This document shows positions 18,125-26,481 of a stretch of DNA of 64,000 bases, in pieces. The position numbers and the translations under genes were made by a program. Origin of the DNA: Burkholderia sp. Ac-20365 (GTDB taxonomy: Bacteria > Pseudomonadota > Gammaproteobacteria > Burkholderiales > Burkholderiaceae). The stretch lies in NCBI RefSeq assembly GCF_017104715.1, contig NZ_JAAGPI010000018.1, positions 90,883-154,882 of the forward strand, in the 5' to 3' direction. The notes below the pieces were generated by a model. It did no database searches, had not been told where the DNA came from, and saw nothing but the letters and a program-made list of their open reading frames with translations. Position 1 is the stretch's first letter. Each line of letters starts with the position of its first letter.

Positions 18125-18955
18125 TCAGCGCGCCGGGTTCGTCTTTGCGTCGTAACCGGGGCGCGGCACGAGATCCATCAACATGCATTCCAGTCCGCCG
18201 TCGACGACGACTTCCGTGCCGTTCACATACCCTGCGCGCGGGCTTGCGAGAAAGGCGACCACTTCCGCGATATCGATGGGTTCGCCAATACGCCGGCTCG
18301 CCGTCATCGCGCTGCGGCGCTGCTCGACATCGCCTTGTGCATAGAACGATGCCGACAACGGCGTGCGGATCATGCCTGGACACACTGCGTTACTGCGCAC
18401 GCCGCGCGGTCCCCATTCAGCCGCAATCTGCTTCGACAGCATCGTGACGGCAGCCTTGCCTGGGCTGTACGCGCCGCTCCAGGTCTGCGGATGATGCGCA
18501 GCCACCGACGCGACATGCACGATGCTGCCCGCGCCCTTGCGCAACATCGCGCGGCCAAATGCCTGCGAGCACAGCATGTAGCCGGTGAGATTGACCTGCA
18601 GCATCGCGTTCCATGCATCGAGTGCAATCTCTTCGATGCCGCCAGGCCGCAGCAGACCGGCGTTGTTGACGAGCACATCCACCGCGCCGAACTTTTCTTC
18701 AACGCGCGCCGCTGTCGTCTCGACACTCTTCTGATCGCCGATATCGCAAGCGAATGCATAGGCTTCGATGCCGTTTGCGCTGAGTGTCTGCGCGAGGTCT
18801 TCACACTTTCCCGCTTCACGGTCGAGCAATGCGACCCGCGCGCCGCCTTCGCCGAGTACTTTCGCGATTGCGCTGCCAATGCCGCCTGCTGCGCCTGTCA
18901 CCACGCACACCTTGCCATCCAAGGCAAGCCATTCAGCGTTGTATTGCTTAGTCAT
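18125..18955 (-). CDS. short-chain dehydrogenase/reductase
   Basis: A 276-residue classical SDR. The cofactor motif TGAAGGIG is at residues 20-27, followed by NNAG, and the catalytic Ser-Tyr-Lys set is in VASVAAHHP...SGAYSPGKAA. An aspartate near the end of beta-2 (LLDREAG) predicts NAD(H) preference. The start ATG at 18955 has GGAG 6 bases upstream. It is the first gene of the four-gene leftward operon and is divergent from the AraC regulator, with a 145-bp shared promoter region. Confidence 0.9.
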   Translation of the reverse strand: MTKQYNAEWLALDGKVCVVTGAAGGIGSAIAKVLGEGGARVALLDREAGKCEDLAQTLSANGIEAYAFACDIGDQKSVETTAARVEEKFGAVDVLVNNAGLLRPGGIEEIALDAWNAMLQVNLTGYMLCSQAFGRAMLRKGAGSIVHVASVAAHHPQTWSGAYSPGKAAVTMLSKQIAAEWGPRGVRSNAVCPGMIRTPLSASFYAQGDVEQRRSAMTASRRIGEPIDIAEVVAFLASPRAGYVNGTEVVVDGGLECMLMDLVPRPGYDAKTNPAR

Positions 18956-19100
18956 CCCAATCTCCATGTATCGATTTTTATCAGTGCACCCGGAAACGGA
19001 CTGCACGATTCATGGAGAAAAGTATAGGGACACGCCGTGCGTTGAAATTGGACAAACGGCACGCATCGCAGGACAATTCGTACACGGCGGAGGCAACGGC

Positions 19101-19994
19101 ATGAGGAAAATCCCTAACTACGATCTGTACGGCGAATCGGCGCGACCGCCGTGGTTCGACGCGTTCAATTTCGAGTGGATTGCCGAGCGCAGCCAGCCCA
19201 ATGACTTCCATATCGCAGCGCACCGGCACGATGCGCTGCTGCAGGTCCTGTACATTCGCAGCGGCGGCGGGCATGTGGTGATCGAAAGCGAAAAGCACAC
19301 GCTCTCACCGCCCTGCGTGGTCGTGTTGCCCGCGCAAACCGTACATGGATTCGTGTTTTCGCCCGATATCGACGGGCTGGTGATTACGGCTGCGCAGCGG
19401 GCGCTGGAGACGATTTCAAAGGCGATATCGCCGGGTCTTTTGCCTGTGTTTCAGCGCGCCGCCGTGATACCCGTGAAGGCATCAGCGGGCAACGACATAT
19501 TGATGCCGCTCTTCGCGCTGCTCGAACAGGAATACCGTGGCAATGCACGCGGCCATATTGCCGCGGGCATGTCGTTGATGATTGCACTTTTCGTGCAAGT
19601 GGCGAGATTAAGCGACGCAGCGGCAATGCCCGCAACGAGCGCCGTTGCCGATCGTCGCAGCGGACAGATCAAGCGCTTTCGCGAACTGGTTGCCGCGCAT
19701 TTCCGCGAGCATCGGCCAGTCGAGTTTTACGCGGAAAAGCTCGGCATTACGACGGCCCAATTGAGCCGCATTTGCCGCGACGAACTCGGCCATTCGCCGA
19801 TGTCGCTAGTGAATGAACATCTGATACGCGAAGCGCAGCGCGATCTCGTCTATTCAGGTTTGACCATCAAGCAGATCGCGCACGCGCTCGGTTTCGAGGA
19901 TGCGGCGTATTTCAGCCGCTATTTTCGCAAGCAGACGGGCGCGACGCCGAAAGAATTTCAGGCCGCCGCGCACACCGATCTGTCCTTGAACTGA
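19101..19994 (+). CDS. AraC-family regulator, PobR-like
   Basis: A 297-residue regulator. The N-terminal cupin ligand-binding half has PHRHD-like spacing in FHIAAHRHDALLQVLYI (about residues 38-54). The C-terminal double HTH (about 195-290) ends in the family signature YFSRYFRKQTGATPKEF. GGAGG lies 7 bases before the ATG at 19101. Proteins of this layout include PobR, the 4-hydroxybenzoate-responsive activator, and pobA lies just downstream in convergent orientation. It is also divergent from the SDR operon, so it could control either or both. Confidence 0.86.
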   Translation: MRKIPNYDLYGESARPPWFDAFNFEWIAERSQPNDFHIAAHRHDALLQVLYIRSGGGHVVIESEKHTLSPPCVVVLPAQTVHGFVFSPDIDGLVITAAQRALETISKAISPGLLPVFQRAAVIPVKASAGNDILMPLFALLEQEYRGNARGHIAAGMSLMIALFVQVARLSDAAAMPATSAVADRRSGQIKRFRELVAAHFREHRPVEFYAEKLGITTAQLSRICRDELGHSPMSLVNEHLIREAQRDLVYSGLTIKQIAHALGFEDAAYFSRYFRKQTGATPKEFQAAAHTDLSLN

Positions 19995-20004
19995 ACGCGG
20001 CTGA

Positions 20005-21177
20005 TTACACCGCTACAGCGCCGACGTAGTTCTCGGCCATCGAAATCGCCGCGCTGCGCGACGTCGTCACATGCTCGAGTTCCGCGACCTGCAATTGCTG
20101 CTCGAACCGCGATGCGTCGTCGAGACGGTGCATCATGCGCGTCATCCAGTACGAGAAATGTTCTGCGCGCCAGATGCGCTTGAGCGCCGTTTCGCTATAG
20201 CTGGCGAGCAGATCGTCGCGGTCTTCCTTGTAGAACGCGCGCAATGCTTCGGAGAGAATCCGCACGTCGGAGACGGCCAGATTCAGGCCTTTCGCACCCG
20301 TCGGCGGCACGATGTGCGCGGCGTCGCCAGCCAGGAACAGACGGCCATGCTGCATGGTTGTCGACACGGCACTGCGCATGCCGACAATGTTCTTCTGGAA
20401 GATCTTGCCTTCAACGACTTTGTGTCCGTCATCCGAATCGACACGTGCGTGCATTTCCGCCCAGATACGGTCGTCGGACCAGTTGTCGACGTTGTCCTTC
20501 GGATCGCACTGGAAGTACATACGCTGCACATTCGGCGAACGGGTGCTGACAAGCGCGAAGCCGCGCTCATGGCGCGCATAGATCAGTTCATCCGACGAAG
20601 GCGGCGCTTCCACCAGAATGCCGAACCAGCCAAACGGATAGACACGTTGATAATCGCGGCGCAGTGCTTCAGGAATTGCATTGCGCGCAATGCCCTGAGA
20701 ACCGTCGCAGCCAATGATGAAATCGCATTGCAATTCGTGCGCCTCGCCTTGATGGCGATAGCGGATAGCCGGCGTCGTGCCGTCAACGTCGTGCACCGAG
20801 ACATCCGACACTTCGAAATGCAACGCACCTTGCGCTGCCACGCGCGCCGCAACGAGATCCTTGATGACTTCGTGCTGCGCGTACACAGTGATCGCTTTAC
20901 CCGTGAGGTCGGTGAGATCGATACGGCGGCGCTTGCCTTCGAATGCGAGTTCGAACCCGTGATGCAGCGCGCCTTCTGCTTTCATCCGCTCGCCCACGCC
21001 CGTTTCGGTGAGCAGATCCATCGTCCCCTGTTCGAGCACGCCGGCGCGTATCGTCGATTCGATCTGCTCGCGGCTGCGCGATTCGAGCACGACCGAATCG
21101 ATACCTTGCAGATGGAGAAGATGGGAAAGAAGCAGTCCGGCAGGACCGGCGCCAATGATGCCGACTTGAGTACGCAT
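20005..21177 (-). CDS. pobA: 4-hydroxybenzoate 3-monooxygenase
   Basis: A 390-residue FAD monooxygenase that uses NADPH to turn 4-hydroxybenzoate into protocatechuate. FAD motif GAGPAG lies near residue 9, the RAGVLEQGT segment is a PobA hallmark around residues 44-52, DG is in IIGCDGSQG, and GD in LFLAGDAAHIVPPTGAKGLN. Length equals the characterised enzyme. The start at ATG 21177 has GGAG 6 bases upstream; the longer frame is unsupported. Protocatechuate-cleaving genes are not in this window. Confidence 0.95.
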   Translation of the reverse strand: MRTQVGIIGAGPAGLLLSHLLHLQGIDSVVLESRSREQIESTIRAGVLEQGTMDLLTETGVGERMKAEGALHHGFELAFEGKRRRIDLTDLTGKAITVYAQHEVIKDLVAARVAAQGALHFEVSDVSVHDVDGTTPAIRYRHQGEAHELQCDFIIGCDGSQGIARNAIPEALRRDYQRVYPFGWFGILVEAPPSSDELIYARHERGFALVSTRSPNVQRMYFQCDPKDNVDNWSDDRIWAEMHARVDSDDGHKVVEGKIFQKNIVGMRSAVSTTMQHGRLFLAGDAAHIVPPTGAKGLNLAVSDVRILSEALRAFYKEDRDDLLASYSETALKRIWRAEHFSYWMTRMMHRLDDASRFEQQLQVAELEHVTTSRSAAISMAENYVGAVAV

Positions 21178-21255
21178 AGGTGTCTCCATTAATGCGTGGT
21201 GCGTTTCTTTGATGTGGGTCAAAGTGTGCCGTCGGCGCCTCTATCGAGCAACGCA

Positions 21256-21275
21256 ATAACGTGAATAAGCGTTAT
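21256..21275. promoter_or_regulatory. inverted repeat upstream of pobA
   Basis: ATAACG and CGTTAT form perfect 6-bp arms separated by 8 bases, about 80 bp upstream of the pobA start. It is in the divergent region shared with the BON-domain gene and is a candidate regulator site. Confidence 0.35.
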
Positions 21276-21409
21276 CTCGATTTTGGATAATAGAAGATTG
21301 CGGGTTTTCCCTAACAAAGCAAACGCAACTTTGGTGGAAGCAGAATGTTGGCTATCTTTACTGAGCGGTCCCGGTGCGGCCTCGCTAGCAAACAAGGAGA
21401 AAAGCCATC

Positions 21410-21766
21410 ATGAAGATCCGCAACGCCCTGAAGCTGCTCGCCGTCATCGGCTGCGTCACGCTGACGTCGAACGTGTACGCGCAAGCCAGCGATTCGATGT
21501 CGATGGCGTCCAGTCCCGCCCCGGCTTCGAAGAAAGCAACACCCGCCGACAAGAAGCTCGGCCGCGATGTGCGCAAGGCCTTGTCGAAGGCGCCTGGCTT
21601 CAATGTATCGAATGTGTTCGTGAAAGCGCGCGGCGGCGCAGTGGTGTTATCGGGCAGTGTCCCAGACGGATCGCAGATTCCGCAGGCAACGGAAGTGGCG
21701 AAAGGCGTGGCGGGCGTGACTTCCGTCAGCAACAAACTGACGTTGTACTCGCATGGAAATAACTAG
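21410..21766 (+). CDS. BON-domain periplasmic protein
   Basis: A 118-residue protein. A signal peptide (about 1-25, ending NVYAQA) is followed by a Ser/Ala/Pro-rich linker and one BON domain (about 47-113; KKLGRDVRKALSK ... VVLSGSVPDGSQIPQATEVAKGVAGVTSVSNKL is split across the fold). BON proteins attach to membranes and respond to osmotic or envelope stress, as OsmY does. ACAAGGAG precedes the ATG by about 10 bases. It is divergent from pobA and convergent with the Fe-S subunit gene. Confidence 0.85.
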   Translation: MKIRNALKLLAVIGCVTLTSNVYAQASDSMSMASSPAPASKKATPADKKLGRDVRKALSKAPGFNVSNVFVKARGGAVVLSGSVPDGSQIPQATEVAKGVAGVTSVSNKLTLYSHGNN

Positions 21767-21791
21767 CGGTTGATCGTGAGACGGGGTGAGT

Positions 21792-22253
21792 TCACGTATG
21801 TCTGACTTGCCCCGTCGCTTCGAGAATCGCCTGCCTGATACGCGGATACGTGCCGCAGCGGCAAATGATGCCGTGCAACGCGCAGTCTATTTCTTTCACG
21901 CTCGGCGTTGGATTGCGCTGTATCAGCGCGCTTGCGGCCATCAGTTGCGCGCTCTGGCAATAACCGCATTGCACGACGTCGATGCGCGTCCATGCGGCTC
22001 TTAACGCACGCGCTTGCGGTCCTTGCAGTCCTTCTATCGTCGTGATGCTGTTGGCGCCGATATCGGAGAGCGTTTGCTGGCACGAAGTCTTTGCCTCTTT
22101 GCCGACATGCACCGTGCACGCTCCGCATACGCCGACGCCGCAGCCGAACTTGGTCCCCGTCATTTTCAGCTCGCAACGTAAGACCCATAGCAACGGTGTT
22201 ATCGGATCCGAATGTACTTCGACGGTCTTGCCGTTGATGTTCAGCTTGAGCAT
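21792..22253 (-). CDS. (2Fe-2S) subunit of a molybdenum hydroxylase (IorA-like)
   Basis: A 153-residue electron-transfer subunit with two [2Fe-2S] sites. The plant-type N-terminal cluster has Cys38, 43, 46 and 58; the alpha-helical C-terminal cluster has Cys96 and 99 and the CRC pair Cys131 and 133. The start at ATG 22253 lies inside the end of the large-subunit gene, a 13-bp overlap that implies coupled translation. It passes electrons from the molybdopterin subunit, as in isoquinoline 1-oxidoreductase and aldehyde dehydrogenases. Confidence 0.9.
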   Translation of the reverse strand: MLKLNINGKTVEVHSDPITPLLWVLRCELKMTGTKFGCGVGVCGACTVHVGKEAKTSCQQTLSDIGANSITTIEGLQGPQARALRAAWTRIDVVQCGYCQSAQLMAASALIQRNPTPSVKEIDCALHGIICRCGTYPRIRQAILEATGQVRHT

Positions 22254-24547
22254 GTTGCGCCCCCGGGATACAGCTTCATGGTCAGCGGCAACGCCTGATA
22301 GCGTGTGCCCGTCAGCGCGAATAGCGCATTGGCGACGGCAGGCGCGACAGGCGGCACGGCCGATTCCCCAACACCTTGCGGATGACTTCTGGACGGCATG
22401 ATCTCGACGGTGATGTCGGGACACTCGTCCATGCGCACGACGTCGAATTCGCTGTACAGGCTCTGTACAACAGCGCCGTTATCGAGTGTGATGTCTTCCT
22501 TGAACGCAGCAGAAAGTCCGAACACGATCGCGCCTTCCACCTGTTGACGGATGAGATTCGGATTCACAGGCAAGCCGCAATCGATCGCACACCACACGTG
22601 ATTGACCTTCACCGTATCGCCCGCGTCGAGCGACACGTCCACGACCTGCCCGACCACGCTGCCGAATGCCTCATGAAGCGCGACGCCGCGCGCATGCCTG
22701 ACACCTTTATCCGACCACGCGAGCGGTGCTCGCCAACCCGACATGCTCGCGACTTTCTGCAGCACGGCGAGATGCCGCGGATGACGCGTCAGCAGTCCCG
22801 CACGAAATGCAATGGGATCTTTGTGCACGAGTGCAGCCAGCTCATCGATAAAGCTTTCGATAAAGAATGCCTGATGCGAATGCCCCACCGAGCGATAGAA
22901 ACCGACAGGCATCGGCAAATCGACGATGCGCTGTCCGATCCACACGTTCGGCATTTCATAAGGCTGATCGAATGCGCCTTCGGAAACCGTCTTGTCGAAG
23001 TTGATGCCGAGATCGGGAAGCCGGTAATTCCGCGCGAGCCACTTCGCGACAATCGACTGGCTCACCGATGTGTTATGCCACGCAATCAGTTGTCCCTGCG
23101 CATCGAGTCCCGCCCTGAAGCGCGACAGACACGCGGGCCGATAGAAGTCATGGCGCATGTCCTGTTGACGCGTCCACAACGTCTGTACCGGACGCCCCTC
23201 TGCTTCGCGTGCAATGGCAACTGACTGCGCGATAAAGTCGACTTCGAGCCTGCGTCCAAATGCGCCGCCCGGCATCTGCTGCTGCAGGTCGACATCTGCC
23301 GTGCCGATGTCGAGCAGCCGCGCGACATGCATGCGCGCGACTGCGGGAACCTGTGTTGCCGCCCAAACAGTCGCCTTGCCGTCTTTCACCTGCGCCGTGC
23401 AGTTGACGGGCTCCAGCGGCGCATGCGCGAGGTAAGGCGCGCGATACTCCGCGTGCCATTTGTGCGTGGCGCGGCTCAGCGCGTCCTCCACGTCGCCATG
23501 TTTATACCAGGGGTGCCCGTCGCTTTCGTCGAGCGCCTGCTTGAGGCGTTTGTCGACTTCTTCGTTGGTCAGCCCTTTCGTCGGGCCGTCGCTCCAGTCG
23601 ATCTTGAGCGTTTCCAGCGCATTCATCGCGATGAATGTGTTGTCGGCTATTACCGCGACACCGCCTGTGCCGCCGTTGTACGCATCGACGGCAAAGACCT
23701 TGTGCACGCCCGGCAGCGCCGCCGCGGCCGCGCCGTCGAAATGCCGGACGGTGCCGCCCAGCGTAGGACACATTTCGATGCTCGCGTACAGCAGACCGCC
23801 GGGCACGACGTCGATACCGAACACGGCGCTGCCGTTAAGTTTCGACGCGGCTTCGATGCGCGTGAGCGGCTTGCCGATCAGTTGGAAATGGTCGGGGTCC
23901 TTGAGCACGGGCTTGCGCGGAAGAGGCTGGCGCGCCGCTTCCAGCGCGAGTTGACCGAACGATGCGCGATGCCCCGCTTCATGCACTACGACGCCCTTCT
24001 CGATGCGGCAATCGGCAGCCTTCACGTTCCATTGTTCGGCCGCTGCCGCGATCAGCATGGAGCGCGCACACGCGCCGGCTTCGCGCATCGGTTGCCAGAG
24101 ATCGTTGATGGTCGACGAGCCGCCCGTCATCACCGTGCCGAAGTCGCGCGCGAGCTTGCGCGTGAGCCACACGGCCAGTTCCTTGACGACACTGTCATCG
24201 TCCGGGCGAAACGGCAGATCGCCGATCACGCTTTCTACGTTGTTGTAGATCTGGTCGAGCGGTGCATCGGCAACGCGAATGTCCGCCCAGTTCGCGTCGA
24301 GTTCTTCCGCGACGAGCATCGCGAGCCCCGTATGCACGCCCTGCCCCAGCTCCGTTCTGCACATCATCACCGTGACGGTGTTGTCGGCGGCAATCTTCAC
24401 ATAGCCATTGAGCGCCGCTTCGCCCGGACGCACAGCCAAGGGCTCCGATGCGACAAGCCGTTGACGCGGCGGCAGCGCCGACCATCCGACCACCAGCGCA
24501 CCGGCTAAGCCCACGCCGCCCAGCAGGAAGGTTCGACGCTTCAGCAT
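22241..24547 (-). CDS. molybdopterin-binding subunit of a xanthine-oxidase-family enzyme (IorB-like)
   Basis: A 768-residue protein. The N-terminal KRRTFLLGGVGLAGALVVG is a twin-arginine-type export signal, so the complex is probably periplasmic or membrane anchored. Two aldehyde-oxidase/xanthine-dehydrogenase Mo domains follow, with MCRTELGQGVHTGLAMLVAEEL and the C-terminal GVGESAVPPVAPAVANAL, whose Glu is the expected catalytic base. Only the Fe-S partner is adjacent; no FAD subunit and no cytochrome c or XdhC-type maturation gene is seen nearby. The substrate may be an N-heterocycle or aldehyde. Confidence 0.9.
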   Translation of the reverse strand: MLKRRTFLLGGVGLAGALVVGWSALPPRQRLVASEPLAVRPGEAALNGYVKIAADNTVTVMMCRTELGQGVHTGLAMLVAEELDANWADIRVADAPLDQIYNNVESVIGDLPFRPDDDSVVKELAVWLTRKLARDFGTVMTGGSSTINDLWQPMREAGACARSMLIAAAAEQWNVKAADCRIEKGVVVHEAGHRASFGQLALEAARQPLPRKPVLKDPDHFQLIGKPLTRIEAASKLNGSAVFGIDVVPGGLLYASIEMCPTLGGTVRHFDGAAAAALPGVHKVFAVDAYNGGTGGVAVIADNTFIAMNALETLKIDWSDGPTKGLTNEEVDKRLKQALDESDGHPWYKHGDVEDALSRATHKWHAEYRAPYLAHAPLEPVNCTAQVKDGKATVWAATQVPAVARMHVARLLDIGTADVDLQQQMPGGAFGRRLEVDFIAQSVAIAREAEGRPVQTLWTRQQDMRHDFYRPACLSRFRAGLDAQGQLIAWHNTSVSQSIVAKWLARNYRLPDLGINFDKTVSEGAFDQPYEMPNVWIGQRIVDLPMPVGFYRSVGHSHQAFFIESFIDELAALVHKDPIAFRAGLLTRHPRHLAVLQKVASMSGWRAPLAWSDKGVRHARGVALHEAFGSVVGQVVDVSLDAGDTVKVNHVWCAIDCGLPVNPNLIRQQVEGAIVFGLSAAFKEDITLDNGAVVQSLYSEFDVVRMDECPDITVEIMPSRSHPQGVGESAVPPVAPAVANALFALTGTRYQALPLTMKLYPGGATCSS

Positions 24548-25000
24548 GGCATCTCTCAGAGGAATCCAGCATGGACACCTGTAAAACGCACCAGCCGCGC
24601 TTCAACTGAAATCTGGACTATCGAACACCGGCGTCATTCGCCATTGACCCGGTTCGACATGCATCACTCAATCCCGTCAAAGTTCATATTAGTGCGCGTT
24701 GGGAATTTCGCCGCATTGAATAAGCGAAAGCACCGAGTGAAAAGTTTGCGAAGCAACGGCAATTACCGCATTCGCGATTGCAGGAAAGCAGCCGGAAAGC
24801 GCGCAGAAAGCGCAATAAGCCAATTCACGCGAGCGCTGTCGAAAAGCGTTTAAAGCGTGTTGTGACAAGGCTTTAGCGCATGCTGAACGCAATGCTGCGC
24901 TGCACTTCACTCACAGTGGCATATCGTTTGCATAAAGGATCGGCAAGCGCTGTGTCACGACGACCGCTTGGTCTCGGCAGTCGCACAGGGGAGAAGAGAG
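24548..25000. other. intergenic control region upstream of the 24-residue peptide gene
   Basis: 453 bp without a gene. It carries a sigma-54-type promoter at 24917-24932, a short inverted repeat (AGCGCA near 24875 and TGCGCT near 24897) just upstream of that promoter, and AT-richer DNA around 24660-24860 that could hold activator sites. Confidence 0.6.
24917..24932 (+). promoter_or_regulatory. sigma-54 (RpoN) promoter
   Basis: TGGCATATCGTTTGCA fits the RpoN consensus TGGCAYR-N4-TTGCW at every position, with GG and GC exactly ten bases apart. Transcription should start about 12 bases downstream, near 24943, leaving a leader of roughly 58 bases before the ATG at 25001. Confidence 0.75.
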
Positions 25001-25075
25001 ATGCCTTATCTGATTGGTTGGTTGCTAGGTGTGCCGCTTATCGTCCTTGTGATTCTTTATCTGATTTTCCACTAA
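25001..25075 (+). CDS. 24-residue hydrophobic single-TM peptide
   Basis: The frame encodes MPYLIGWLLGVPLIVLVIL followed by YLIFH and a TAA stop. Nearly every residue is hydrophobic, with one predicted membrane helix and a Pro at position 12. GGGGAGAAGAGAG stands immediately before the ATG, a strong ribosome-binding region. It follows a near-perfect sigma-54 promoter by about 70 bp and precedes a hairpin at 25091. The combination of promoter, ribosome-binding site, frame and terminator-like hairpin is why a gene is called despite the tiny size. Function is unknown. Confidence 0.72.
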   Translation: MPYLIGWLLGVPLIVLVILYLIFH

Positions 25076-25090
25076 GGACGCACAGCCATG

Positions 25091-25107
25091 GCGGTCGTTG
25101 CGACCGC
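25091..25107 (+). terminator. hairpin after the 24-residue peptide gene
   Basis: GCGGTCG-ttg-CGACCGC is a perfect 7-bp stem followed by TTCCTTTCTGC, starting 15 bases after the peptide stop codon. The T-tract is interrupted, so termination strength is uncertain. Confidence 0.5.
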
Positions 25108-25152
25108 TTCCTTTCTGCAGCAATGCAGGTCATGCTGCATTCGATCGCAAGC

Positions 25153-25185
25153 GCGGCGACTGTTCGTTCGACGCACAGTCGCCGC
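25153..25185. terminator. hairpin between the peptide gene and acvB
   Basis: GCGGCGACTGT and ACAGTCGCCGC form a perfect 11-bp stem with an 11-base loop, 18 bases downstream of the leftward acvB stop codon. It lacks a long T-run but is well placed to end acvB or peptide transcripts. Confidence 0.5.
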
Positions 25186-25203
25186 CCTGCTTATCTCATC
25201 TCA

Positions 25204-26481
25204 TCAGGCGCCGCCAGCCTGCTTTTTCAATGCATTGAGAATGCGCTTTTCGAGCGCGGCATAGTCGTGGCCGAAGTGGTGATCACCCGATGTGCGGATC
25301 ACTTCGATACCCGTCTTCGTGAGCGTCGGGCACAGCGTATCTTCTTCATGCTCGCCATAGAAGCACTGCACGATCTTCGGCGGCAGACGCGCGAATTCGG
25401 GTTGCACCTGCAAGGCCTTGTCGCTTGCCGGCATGCCGAGCCAGCCCGTCACGCGGATCTGGAAGTCGGCCGCGGGCGCGAAGCCGAGCAGCGAAATCAG
25501 CGAGACCTTGGCACGCACTGCATCGGGCAGGCGGTTGTACGCGAACGGCATCACGTCGGCGCCGAACGAATAGCCGATCAGCGCAACGTGGTCCGCATGC
25601 CAGCGCGTCGAGTAGGTTTGTATCACGCGTGCGAGGTCGCGGCTCGTCTGTTGCGGCGAACGCTCGGACCAGAAGTAACGCAGGCTGTCCACGCCGATCA
25701 CCGACACGCCATCCTTCTGCAGTTCCTCGGCGATCGTCTTGTCGAGATCGCGCCAGCCGCCGTCGCCCGAAATCACGATCGCCATCAGGCCGTTCGGATG
25801 GGCAGCAGGCAGTTCGATCAAGGGCAGATCGGAAACGTCTTCTTCCTTCATTGCAGCAGCGCGCAGATGCGGCGTCGTCAGATCGACGATGCGTTGCGTG
25901 CCCGCCGATGCGTTCGCGTCGGTTTCCGCAAAGCCCGGCAAGCCGGGGCCGTGCGTGATGGTCGGGTCCGGCGGACACGGGTTGAAGCGCTTGTCGAGAT
26001 CGCGCTGCGCAGCCACCGACACCGCGCCCGCCACCGTGTTTTCAGCCGCCTGCTTGAGCACCTGCATCGACAGCGTGGCGCCTTGGCCCGAGCCTGCCAG
26101 GATAGGCATGAAGTAGCGATCCGACTTCACCTGGCGTTCGAGTTGATGGCTCACGGCTTCCGCGTCGCCGACCAGCTGATGACACGCTTCTTTCTTCGCA
26201 GCGAGATTCGCCGCGTATTTCTCGGTATCCACGCCGACCACCATCGCGCCGTTCTTTGCAAGCGCGTCGGCGGCCTGTTGATCTGCCGGATTCCAGCCGC
26301 TCTCTTTCGAGAACAGCACGACGAAGCCGCGCACATCGCCCGTGGGCTTGGTCACAGTGACCTGGCCATAACGGCCGCCGGATACGGTCTCATACGCATG
26401 CGCCGACGGCGCAATGCCTGCAAGCGAGCACAACGAAACGCTCGCCACTGCGGCGAGCCGGTAAAACTTTTGCATGATCAT
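25204..26481 (-). CDS. acvB: AcvB/VirJ-family periplasmic lysyl-phosphatidylglycerol hydrolase
   Basis: A 425-residue protein. The signal peptide (about 1-29) ends in SAHAYE. Two related alpha/beta parts follow, and the second carries the lipase-like GYSFGADVMPFAYNRLP nucleophile elbow and a late DHHFGHDY His segment. Agrobacterium and Rhizobium AcvB hydrolyse lysyl-phosphatidylglycerol made by LpiA/MprF, and here acvB directly follows mprF. The ATG at 26481 overlaps the mprF stop codon (ATGA); a second ATG two codons on is possible. It should trim lysyl-PG in the periplasm, balancing the synthase. Confidence 0.87.
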   Translation of the reverse strand: MIMQKFYRLAAVASVSLCSLAGIAPSAHAYETVSGGRYGQVTVTKPTGDVRGFVVLFSKESGWNPADQQAADALAKNGAMVVGVDTEKYAANLAAKKEACHQLVGDAEAVSHQLERQVKSDRYFMPILAGSGQGATLSMQVLKQAAENTVAGAVSVAAQRDLDKRFNPCPPDPTITHGPGLPGFAETDANASAGTQRIVDLTTPHLRAAAMKEEDVSDLPLIELPAAHPNGLMAIVISGDGGWRDLDKTIAEELQKDGVSVIGVDSLRYFWSERSPQQTSRDLARVIQTYSTRWHADHVALIGYSFGADVMPFAYNRLPDAVRAKVSLISLLGFAPAADFQIRVTGWLGMPASDKALQVQPEFARLPPKIVQCFYGEHEEDTLCPTLTKTGIEVIRTSGDHHFGHDYAALEKRILNALKKQAGGA

